From positions 1,751,609 through 1,815,608 of the forward strand of contig NC_019863.2 in assembly GCF_002234675.1 (NCBI RefSeq): a stretch of DNA of 64,000 bases. The letters are read 5' to 3'. The stretch is from Oryzias latipes. Its lineage: Eukaryota; Chordata; Actinopteri; Beloniformes; Adrianichthyidae. Positions 15,001 through 25,500 of the stretch are shown here, in pieces. Within the stretch, counting starts at the first letter, position 1. Each line of letters opens with the position of its first letter. A model generated the notes under the pieces. That model had not been told where the DNA came from, did not search any database, and saw only the letters and a list, made by a program, of their open reading frames with translations. Both the position numbers and the translations under genes were made by a program.

Positions 15001-18000
15001 AATAAGAATTCCTGGTAGACCATGTTTTTACCCAAATGGCAGATTTTTTTTGCTTACACAAAACGTTTCACTTTCTAAAAATTGTTGTCTTATTTCAAGG
15101 GGGCCTATTGTGTTAATGTGAAGCTTGGATCATTCTTCAAAAAGAGTGATTTGTGAAGTCAGACATTGATGGTGGACAGGGAGATCTGGCTCATGTTCTC
15201 TGTCTGCTCTAAATCCTTCCAAATGTATTCTGCAGCTGATGTCAGGACTCTCTGTAGACCAGTCAAGTTCTTTCACACCAAACTCGCTCATTTGTGTCTT
15301 TATGGACCTTTGCTTCAAGTCAAAATCCGGGTCCACTGCTGAGTGAGGGTCTATTTTCACATAAGCTTGAATGAGATGAAGTTCTTGCACTAAATACCAG
15401 AACCAAACCGAAAGTAGTAAATGATGTAAGCTCTGAGAGTTTTTGAGGAGGGAAAAAAGTGCACACTTTAATAGGAGTGAATCCCCAAATTTTAAAATAC
15501 TTGGTGGACCAGTGCAGTATTGTTAGGAGGAGCTTATGAAAAAAAGGAAATGTGATGGTTGTGAGACTAGGCACGTCTTTATGCAAGTTTTTAGGCCTCA
15601 ATTATTACTCAAAAATGTTTTTTTTAAAGCCACAAGAAAGCTGTGTAAATAAAGCTGCTGTTTCTTTACAAGACTGCTTATCCAAATGGTTTTCAGAGGC
15701 TAAATATGACTTATTGCAGGAATAACTGAGTACATTTTCCATTGTTCTTAAATATTTAACTAGTTATTCCTCTATAGCAAGGGTGGGCAAACAGCGGCCT
15801 GGTTCTGGCCCGCCTCCATGTTTGGTCCAGCCCACTGAACATTATCAGAGACCCCTGTTTTTTTTTTATCTGGCCACATGATCAAGACGTGACATTTTAT
15901 TCCCTCCTACTGCAGTCTGAGCTCCAACCTGAAACCTTCTAAAATCTCTGTCAAACAGAACAGAAGACAGTCTTTCCTTTCTACGTCGCAGTTCATCTTT
16001 CCTGGTTTGGCTTGTTCTTTTAGAGCGATTATGCTGCATTTTCTTTAAACAGCGCACCCTGTTCTGTGTCCTGATTGGCTGGAGACCCTGTCAATCAATC
16101 TCAGTCCGTGCCGTGTCTCCTGTACAGAAACGCAGAACTCTTCAGATCAGAAATCTCTGATAGCGATCTGATCTTTGTTTTCATTCTAAGATCCTGGACC
16201 TAATTTCTAGGAAGGTTTGAGAATTTAAACAAGAGAAAAGTGTGAAAATGTTCATGTCTGTGTGAGAAAAAGTGTATTTATGCAGTGAGGAGTTTTACTG
16301 CCATAAACATCTGTAATTAGACTCCGTTGATTTCACTGATCACTGTTATTTTTAGAACGAAACTCCTGCAACAAACGAGGGAACTCTGTAAAAAGGTAAC
16401 GCAGATATGTGCGTAGCTGCAGCAGAATACATAGAAATTTGCTTTTTCATAATTACTGGATGAGAAACAGACGTGCAGGACACAGCACAGCTACGCAAAA
16501 CGTGAGACGGGTGAGGAGCTACAGCCCTCAAAGTCTTTATTAGGATTATGACGGGAGAGGACCCACTATTTATTGTTTTTTTGTGTGTGTTTTTATTAAT
16601 GTATCATTATATTTTCCTGAATTTTTGTCTTTGAAAATCATAGTGTGTTATTTGTTTTATTTCATAAATAATGTTTTTTTTTATTCATTTATTTTAGTAA
16701 CCCTTGTGCTATTTTAGATGACCCCCCCCTTACATTGACATGTTCTCCCTACCATGACAAAGGTGGATAAAGGTGGAAAGATTTCATGTAATCCATGGAC
16801 ACCAGTGAAGATCACAAATCATTGAAGAAAAAAGGTTCAGAGCACTGTCTAGTGGGTCTAGATGACCCAACTCCCAAAGGTAAAGTGCCTAGAATAGCAC
16901 AAGGGTTAAAAGGATTATGAATGAATGAAACTTTATCCATACAGCACTTTACAACTCCTTGAAGGTACCAAAGGGCTTCACAATAAAAAAAATGATCTAA
17001 AACGGGAATAAAAGTTTCAAACTAAAAACTCTAGAATAATCTGTTTTAGAATATAATTTTCATTCCAAAGGTTTTCATCTACATTCCATGTTATATCATT
17101 CTCACTCCACGCATCTCCTCCTGGTCCGGCCCTTCTATCGAAATTTAGAACCCAATGTGGCCCAATGGGAGTTAGAATAACCCCTGCTCTATTGGAAGTA
17201 AAACAAACCTTCATTCCCCTTTGCATCAAATTATTTAACACATTGAAATTAAGCTCTAAATTAATATCACATAAAGAACCCAACATCCATGTGTGTGTAA
17301 ATATAGATGCAAATTTAGAGCAATACCAACCTTTTTGAAAAGAAGTTACTGACACTAATCCAAATAAAATATAGGTGGTAAGAACGCAAGACCTTGAATT
17401 AAAAGCCACATGGGGGGAAAAAGTTTTTTAAAAAGGAAAAAAACTGAAAGAAAAAGAAAAATCAACTGATTTGAGTTGGATAAAAAGGATTCTCCTGAGC
17501 GGCATCGTACATTATCTTCAAAATACAGAGAAGCGGGCCAGCATTGATGAATAATCCACAATGGGGTTACTGAATTCTCTTCAACAAATGGAGGGAAAGG
17601 GAAAACAAAAGAATACAAAAGTGGGCTTCTTAACAAATTTAAAGGCACAAAAAATGGAAGACAAAATCTCAAATTGACATGCTTTTCTTTTGGGGACAAA
17701 AATGGAAATTCAAAAATATTTAGCAGGTTCCAGGTGAAAAAAAGTATTCCATTGACTGACATTTTAGTGATTTCATTTTTTAAATGAGTCAAAAACGTCA
17801 CACAACATAAAATCCTCAACGACTATTACATAATTCCATAATCCGTGGATCTTTTTTGGCAAAAATATCCATTTGTAGAATAGTATCAGGTTAGCCTAAA
17901 CGTTGCCTTACGTTTCCTCTACGTACTGGAGAACTCTTATTTCTCTCGGGCAGCGCAGTTACATCCACACTCGAGTAATCCCAATCAGTGAAAACTAGAT

Positions 18001-20217
18001 CTATCCACATTGTGGTCCAGTACATCCATCTTTGGGGGGTTTATAAGTAACATCCAGGAAGGTTACAGCCTTTCTTTCTTCGTCGGTCTTTAGGTAATAA
18101 CGTCGGAGCGGGCGTAACTCCAAACACTTTACTAGTCGGCTGCTTGAATCTTGTGTCTCCTTGTAAGATCTTCAATCTGCTTTCACGCTCAGACAAAAGT
18201 ACCTATGCAACTCTAAAATTAAATACATTACTTGGAGCTTATTCTCTAAATCATTCTTTCTTGGGATGAATAATGACGAGAACGGCAGCTTCAATCCAAA
18301 CTTAAAATCCAGCACAGAGTATCCGTGGATGGGGAGAAAAAGAGGAAAATTGTATCAAAATAAAAATGGTAGTCCAACCACCTGCTGTTGCCATGAGGGA
18401 AAAAAATGGCAAGGCCAAGTTGGAAGTTTCCCTTCAAGAATGGATTCTTCAGGGACAAGTACATCCTTTACTTCCAGCTTCAAGCATATCCGGGCAAAAA
18501 AAAAAATACTGAAGAAATTCCACGTTGATTAAAAAAAAAAACATATCCAAAAGCTCCCCACGGTAGTTTCCCATAACATAAATCCAGAACTCACCAGGAT
18601 ATTCCTCACAGATGTAATATCCAAACCAGATGTCAAACTTTGATAAAAAGTTACCTTAGAGAATGATCATGTGTGGTTACTTTACTTAATAATCCAAGCG
18701 TAATGCAAGTCTGGCAGTATGAAGAGTGGAGAGATCCCTAGATTACCTTTGTGTAACCCCTGGAGTGATGAATCCCTGACGAATAACCCACTATGTGTTT
18801 AGGTTTAGACCTACATGATGGCAAGAATGCCCTGGATTTTTTTGGGGGACGCCGTGTCCACTTACCCATCTATTCTTCTTTCATAGCGTCCCTCTCTGGT
18901 GTGAAGGGACACAGGTGGACCAAACACGGGCCCAACTGTTCCCCTAGAGAATCCAGTAACGTCTCGACTGCTCGAAGGGGAGCTATCTTCAAGGCCTCGC
19001 ACAGCACTAGGCACTGACCCCGGCTCATTGTAGTCGGTCCGGAGGTCCCTGTCTCCCATCTTGTTGACGGCATTGTGAGCCTTCTGAGCACTTTTGATAT
19101 CCACAAAATCCACGAAGGCAGCAACACCGCCCTCTGACCCTCGCTTTCGCAGAACTTTAACGCTCTCCACTCGGCCATACCTGGAGGAGAGTTGGAATGG
19201 AATCATCGGAAGAACAGAAACACAATCATAATCACAATCCAAAGGGGTGGGATCAGACCACAAAAGCAAAGCAGTGTGGTTATAAAATATTCAGCACACT
19301 GTGAATATCCCAGCGTTCCTATTTCCGTGCATGAAAGCATCGCAGTGAAAAAACACTACACATAAATGTGCATCCAAACTGGACACAAACAACAAAAATA
19401 ACATGTTTAAGCTGTGTTGTGCATTTAGGTTTGTTTGACAAATGAATTTTCCTTACGCAGCAAATGACGCCGTATATCCTGACGTCAATGGCTAATAAAC
19501 CATACACGAATGATCAAAAATAAAAAAAACAAAGGGCTATTCACACAGCTAACGTGAAAATTCATGGCAAACAACAAGAAAAAAACACATTTTATCACAA
19601 CGACGAACTTACAAATGCTCAACAACTCGCTAACATTTTGTTATAAGCACAGTTAGCTTGCAAACTCCACGACGATAAGATATTTCAATTTTAGCAAATA
19701 AATCGTTTAATGAGGGAAATATAGGATTTATATGTTATTGGAATGGGGGGGAAAAGAAGTAACGGGTTCGTTGTTATTTTTTAACTAACTCCGTAGCTGA
19801 CGTTAGCTACATTTGGGCTTGATCACGAAAACGTCTCCACTTTCCCACAAAATGGTTGGCTGGGTGGTAGCTCGGTGGCTAGCGTCCCCAGCTATCAGCC
19901 TGTCGAGCTAAGCAAAAGTTGGCATTAAAGCTCAACTGATCCGTATTTCAATCCAAGTGGTTTGACTCGGAGGAACAGGCGTTGAATCGCTGCCACGTAT
20001 TCCACTCAGCACCGGCAGTTACATGTAACTTATTAGAACTTCTACTCAGCCGTGCTAGCACTGCTAGCATGCTAACGATAGGAGTCACAACGCGCGCGGC
20101 TCTACACATGCACGGGCTTTCTTTCGTAACCTACCGTTTAAAATGTTCCACGATTTTCTCCTCTCGAACATGTTCGGGTAAATTTCCCACCCAGAGGTGT
20201 CTGGTTTCCCGAACCAT
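1..20217 (-). CDS. spen: SPEN (split ends / SHARP / MINT), transcriptional corepressor, 3' end cut by window
   Basis: Large nuclear RNA-binding corepressor that links RNA and transcription factors (Notch/RBPJ, nuclear receptors) to HDAC complexes. Coding exons in transcript order: 20217-20135, 19180-18866, 13310-12837, 12698-12544, 9437-9237, 9143-8992, 8917-8792, 8696-8583, 8493-8380, 8298-8198, 8085-954, 208-140, 51-1. All junctions are GT-AG and phases close, giving at least 3029 residues. The start MVRETRHLWVGNLP at 20217 equals the family N-terminus. RRM1 is at about 6-80, an RS/SR-rich linker follows, and RRM2, RRM3 and RRM4 lie at about 330-405, 432-505 and 507-585. An Arg/Glu-rich stretch (RERERERER) and a disordered 2377-codon exon follow, with conserved islands such as KFYSFALDQTITPDTKALLERAKS and PSWYMKKKKIR. 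The last two exons (VNMVQLLT then KYPIVWQGLLALKNDTA) open the SPOC domain; the rest lies beyond position 1. The identification is very secure. Confidence 0.97.
10435..11636. mobile_element. hAT-like non-autonomous DNA element in a SPEN intron
   Basis: The ends (TAGTGACGCACC... on the left; reverse complement of the right end CGGGGTAGCACGATA...) resemble degenerate hAT termini. The flanks CCCTTAAC (10427-10434) and CTCTTAAC (11637-11644) match at 7 of 8 positions, as expected for a hAT 8-bp duplication. Inside there is an inverted repeat: GTGCATTTCAATGGTCATAA near 10665 and its complement near 10850. No transposase can be read. Confidence 0.5.
11810..12060. repeat. Dispersed fish repeat fragment in a SPEN intron
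   Basis: The block starts around TATATGGCGCTTTTCTACTT and continues through AAGCGCTTTA and CCATTCACCCATTCATACA. This layout is familiar as a dispersed repeat in many fish genomes. I see no coding capacity and cannot assign it to a named family with confidence. Confidence 0.4.
14015..14539. mobile_element. hAT-like MITE in SPEN intron 2
   Basis: The left end TAGGGCTGCGATAATC and the complement of the right end (CTTGGCCTGCACAATAAATCGC) are imperfect inverted termini of the TAGG..TGCACGATA type. The right half (about 14350-14539) is repeated in inverted orientation at 54731-54925, showing a dispersed family. It is non-coding. Confidence 0.5.
15786..15860. repeat. hAT-Charlie-like terminal fragment
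   Basis: CAAGGGTGGGCAAACAGCGG followed by a GGCCTGG/GGCCCG-rich segment looks like one terminus of a Charlie-type hAT element. I could not find the opposite terminus, so the extent is unknown. Confidence 0.3.
16698..16919. mobile_element. TTAA-type (piggyBac-like) MITE, copy 1
   Basis: The ends are AACCCTTGTGCTAT on the left and AGCACAAGGGTTAA on the right, with TTAA retained on the right side. The core (TCATGTAATCCATGGACACC, then AATCATTGAAGAAAAAAGG) is shared, in opposite orientation, with copies at 26050-26320 and 39970-40230. Assignment to piggyBac is inferred from TTAA plus CCC/GGG ends. Confidence 0.5.
17017..17819 (-). pseudogene. Unidentified decayed coding segment in SPEN intron 2
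   Basis: Two overlapping minus-strand reading frames of 154 codons (17819-17355) and 130 codons (17409-17017) follow each other with a frame change near 17400. They use ordinary amino-acid variety, including motifs such as LPFFVPLNLLRSPLL and TPLWIIHQCW, not low-complexity filler. No conserved domain is recognised. A repeat-borne or retroelement-derived sequence is more likely than a host exon, because SPEN splices cleanly across it. The function is unknown. Confidence 0.3.
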
Positions 20218-20480
20218 TTTGGATTTTCCTTCTCCCCTTCAAACACATATGATCTCCCACGTTTCTAATCCCTGCCGGTCGGAATTCCTTTTGCACAAAA
20301 TGACCGACCGCTGACTCCGTGAACGCTCGAGGCCTGATAGCTGCTGGCTGCCTGCTTAGCTTCAGCTGCTCAGCCCCGATGCACGCTCGTGGACGCGCGC
20401 CGGGCTTGTGGACGCGCGCCAGTCAGACTCGTCCCAGGCGCTGTCGGGTACGAGCCTCGTGTCAGCAGTAATGCGCCAAA
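20218..20480 (-). promoter_or_regulatory. spen: SPEN 5' UTR and CpG-rich promoter region
   Basis: Directly upstream of the SPEN start codon the sequence becomes CpG-rich and contains two near-adjacent copies of the 13-mer GTGGACGCGCGCC at about 20389-20420. There is no TATA box, which fits a housekeeping CpG promoter. The transcription start is not resolved. Confidence 0.5.
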
Positions 20481-22573
20481 GTCAGGAGGTTATTTTCTCA
20501 AGAAAAACCCGCAGACTTCTTTTTTCTTTTTTAGCGAAAATAACGTTCAGCCATATAAATATATCGTGTCTAACGGAAAAGCTGTAAAAAATATCAATGC
20601 AAAAAAAAATTAAAAAAAACACAAAACACCCACACATGACATTCTAGACAACCATAATTTGTATCTATTTAACCAAGTAATTGTGAAATAAAGGCAAATC
20701 AATACTTTAAAGTCAGAAATCATGATTTTACCAATAAAACGTCAACAGTATTTCGGTTTAAATCAAAGATCATGATCAAACAGTGTTTCATAAACACAGT
20801 TTTTAATAGAAATTTGGCTCATAAATCAAATACAAATCTCTGTAATTGAATTCAAAACTATTTAAACTCTGGGAGTATTTTGAAATATTGGTCAAAATAG
20901 TGGTAATTATGTCAAATCTCTGAAAATTTTTGGAAAATAATCTGAAAAATGAAAGCGGTGAGCGGCATTAAACGGCTGGAATGCTACCTGAGGTTTTTTG
21001 TAAACCACAAGAGGGAAACGCCACTTTTGCAAGCTCACCTTGCTAACGCCATTTCCCAGGTAATGTAGCTTCCTCATGATGTTTGCAGAGTTGGGAACAA
21101 AATCCCTTTAAATTCGTAACTTAGTACTAAAGTTGTTTTTTTCTTACTATAAAAGATGGTGGGTCAACAAAGCCTCAATTGTAGACTCAGCCTGGTGGTG
21201 TGTATGTGTGAATTTCTGTGAAGATCGCTCGAACAAATGTTTTTTCTTTCTATAATGTGGGAAAACGTGAAAATATTTCACACTTTGCCGCAAAATGGCC
21301 ACCAAGCTGTAGGTCCTGTAATCATTTCAACATTTCCTTTGGATATCCCCAACACGTGTGTTTTGGTTTTATTCCTGGATTTGGAGAAAAAAAAACATTT
21401 TGAGCTCCATGAGAGATTTTGGCCTAATTAATTTTTTTGACAGTTTCTCCCACGGTGATGCCATCATCTTCAGGATTCTCTAAATTCATTTTCACCGAGT
21501 AGAAGTTGTGTGCAAACTTAGGTGAGTTTTTGAGTATGCCGTGGGGCTCAAACTTTCGCTCAAAGATGCAGTAAGAAAGAAGAATTGTGAAAACAATCTG
21601 ATTTTAGCAGTACAGGATTAAGAAATATATATGCAGATGATATTTTGCTTTTCAAAACCTTTAATATAATACAGTTATTTTACAAAGACACATAAAAATA
21701 AAAGGGAATATTGGAATTTGTTGTATGCATATAATATTGTTTTTTTGTTCATTTGAATTTGTCTATTTTTATTATATGTCTGTGCATTTACAAAGATGTA
21801 ATTAGGAAATGCTTTGAACGTGTGACTCACCAGCAGGTTGTGCTTTTGTACTTTCATAAGTTACACTTTAGGTATGTCCAAAAAAACTTTAAAGGATCAA
21901 ACGTTTCTATTGTTGCTCCTAAACATTGTGGTAAAGTGCTGTGACCTCCTACTCTCCACTTTGACCTCTCATGAGGGCACAAAGCTTTGCAGCAACTGTT
22001 CCTCTTTTGACACTTTAAAATCTAAAGTTCAGATCGTGGCAGAGTAATACAGTGTCAATTTACACAAATAAAAAAAAAGCATAAATAACAGACACGTTTT
22101 AAAAGAAAGATATTGTCATACATCATTGAAGGTATGAACATTAAATAATTCCGTGATCTATAAGTTTTTGTCTTTTTTTAAATCCATGTTTTCATGTTGA
22201 CGGTTTTTTTCTTCTTCAAAAAGATAACCTGGCTACTGTAACTCATTGATTGTATGATATACATGTAGTTCCTGTTGACAGATTCTGGATACTCATCTGG
22301 ATATTTTTTACAATGAAGCACCTGGAGATCAGTCTACGTCTACAAATTCCTGGCATGTCTTTTCTGTAAGGTTCCATGAATATGTTTGGAGCATTTTTTT
22401 TTTAAAAGAGTGCAAAATGATCAAGTATGAAATAGAATAAGAATGGTGGGAAAGTAGAAGAACGGAAGAAAGGGTTAGACATTCACGGAAGTGTCTTCAG
22501 TGCGCCATCTCTCAGTGTGTGGAACAGGCGTGGGCTTGTGGGATCGCCCCCTCCACCAGTGGTTTCAGTGACG
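20481..22573. other. SPEN-FBLIM1 intergenic interval
   Basis: AT-rich sequence between the SPEN promoter and the FBLIM1 stop codon. The right part should contain the FBLIM1 3' UTR; a candidate poly-A signal complement (TTTATT) occurs near 21765. Only short chance reading frames are present and no further gene is supported. Confidence 0.5.
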
Positions 22574-25500
22574 TCACTGCACCCCCGAGGCCAAGTTCAC
22601 ATGACAAGCCTTACAAAGCAGCCTGCCATCTAACGGGTAGCAGCCGTGCTCGTGGGGTAGCTTGATGACACAGACCTGCAGACCAGATGGGACACCTGTT
22701 GAAGTGCGATGAGTAGCACCAGTCTGTGTTTGCACAGTTGCAACAGTACAGAGTGAGTGTAGGTCAGGGGTCTGCAACCTTTAGTGCTAAAATGGCTAAA
22801 TGCTCCAGTGTCTTACCCAGTGAAGTCCCATCTCAATACAATTTATGTTTTGTGGCATTATTTCATTATTACGGAGCCCCCTAAAGGGACGTAGAAAAAA
22901 AACAACGCACTGGTGCTCACCCGTTACTAACAGCCATTAATACAAATACCAAAGGGCTTCAGTTTGTCCTAAGAATTTAAATGCCGATGCAGACGTCTGG
23001 CTCTTCAGAGTTCCACACCCTGTGGGTCCAGGTCTTGTAGAATGAGACGGACATGTTCTGTCCTCACGGGCAGCCCATTTTGAACGCACTTTGCACGCAT
23101 CCACCGATATCCATGGAGTTTACCGGATGACCAAGTCCCAAAGCAAAGTAAGTCAATTAGCTCACGTAATGCCATTTCCAGGTAACTCGGGAAAATGCCT
23201 CTGTGCTCAAATGACCACAAATGGCCATATACTAACCGGTATCTTGTGCGCACCCGCTACTAACAGTTAGTAACTGGTGAGCACCCGTTACTTCATCAAC
23301 TTCACAACTTCAAATGTTATTTTTATCTTCAATGTCCCTTTAGGGGCTCCTTACATTCATCTATAAAACAAAGCTTTAAAACATTTACGATTCTCAGTTA
23401 TAACCATTTTATAACTGTCTTTATGTCACAATTTTTTACTTCTTTTCATTTTGACAACCGCAAATACAAGTTCCTTTTGAGATTAAAATATACACGGCAA
23501 GTAAGATCTTCCTGCTGCAGCAGATTTACTTGAATTGAAAATGCATGAAAGCCAATTCAAACATGAACTTTTCCATCATTGGGACTTTTGATCTACCTTC
23601 ATCCTTTTTCTCCTTTTACTTTCAAATATAAAACATGACAACAGTGGTGTAGAATTCAATTTTTAACAAAAACAAATGAACCAAAACTGCAAAAAGAAAC
23701 ATGATGTGTTCTGTTACGCCCCCTTTGTACGCCCCCAACAAGAACTAAAAGTGAAGCTAAAAGGCTTCAGGGTGAACCCAGGCCAAAATAACAAACAAAA
23801 CCCCAACTAACTGAAACATGTAATCATACCTGTACAAAGGAAAAGGAAAATAAAGACAAAACTCTAACCTCCCTAACCTAACAAAAACAGGAGAAAACAT
23901 GTACTAAACAAAATGGCGGTTCACCCCTACAGCTTCACTTAACATAACTATAAACCAAAAGACTAATCAGAGTGGGCACAAACAATACGAACTACAAAGA
24001 ACTACGAATACAAAATACTAAAGTGCAACACACAACTAAACAAGAGGTGAAATCAAAACCAAAATGGAGAAGAGGGCCAAGCTGCAGTGGAGACTGTTGC
24101 AGCAAGGCTCCCTTCCCCACGGTGTGGAGGTCCAAGTGGTGGCTTTAAAGGCTGCCTCCACCAGCTGGTCCGATTGGGAGGCCACGCCCTTTCCACCACA
24201 CCTGAAATTAATCACAAACAAAGACATACAAACCCAAAGCTCCACACAAAACACAAGTCCCACTCTGATACAGAAATAATACAAAAAACACAGAACAAAA
24301 CAAAACCAAATACGGCCACAGCCGTGACAGTTCATATGATTCGTATTTTCCTTCATAGTCAAAGATCCAGAGTAGAGGGATAAAATAGTCACAGGGTTGC
24401 AGACCCCTGGTGTGGATGATGCTTACCTCACACCTAAAGCAGTTTTCATGGTAAGAACGACCCAGACATTCAATAATGTAGCTGTCAGTACCGTCTTCTT
24501 TGGGAATGATCAGTTGATTACAGACGCCACACTCAGGAGCATACTTCCTTTAAGAACAACAATTTTCAGGACAGAAAACATTATGTCTTCTTATCTTTGT
24601 ACCCTTTTCATGTATCAATGTTGAAGAATGACGTAGCAAGTCAAAAACAAGAAACAAAATAATCAAAAATGTTCTTTTTAAAAAAAATAATTTTGACATC
24701 ATTTTCACTTAATGACTTACTGCTTCATACCTGTAGTAGTCCAAAAGGCAGTAAACTTCTCCGACTTCTCCTTGAGCAAAAGTCTGCTCACCGATCTGCT
24801 GATGACATGTGGTGCATGTGAAACAGGAAGGGTGGTATGGTCGCTCCAGTGCATGGATGATGTCGTCTATGATGGCCTCCCCACATGCCCAGCAAAGCTC
24901 CAAACTGGCCTGAGATAGAAAAAAAGGGTTTTAAAAGACTTGTTAAATATCCATAACAGTATTAGACATGAGTTATTGTTCTTTTCTAAAAGACCCACTC
25001 AGATCATCTTTTAATTTACTGTAAAAGCGTTCCCAGTGGTCTTTTAGATAAGATTGTGCTGTTTTTAAGTGCTGTGACATACTCAGAAATGCTATTTTAA
25101 ACCTAGTTTTCTTTCATCATGAGAAAAACGCTATAGGAACATGTTCAAACCACAGAAAATACAATTTTCATCAGTCGCTATTTGATATTTTTGTCTCCTT
25201 ATCTTGAGCAGAAAGAAATGTTTATGTTTGGTTTTACCTTCAAATGGAAGGAGCTATCAATCCCAGAAACAGATAACATAAGGTTTTGTTCTGTTTTGCC
25301 CCCGTGTATCACTGTAAAGTTTAGCTGACGTGGACCTACCTGGTAACATTCCTGACAGATGGGGATCATTGCTTTGTTGTAGTAGAGTTCACCAGCCAGC
25401 GGAATGTGACAAGATCTGCACTGGAAACAACCAGCATGGTAGGTCCTGTTCAGGGCATCGATGGCAGTCTCAAAAAGGGCTATTGGTTTCCGACAAAAGC

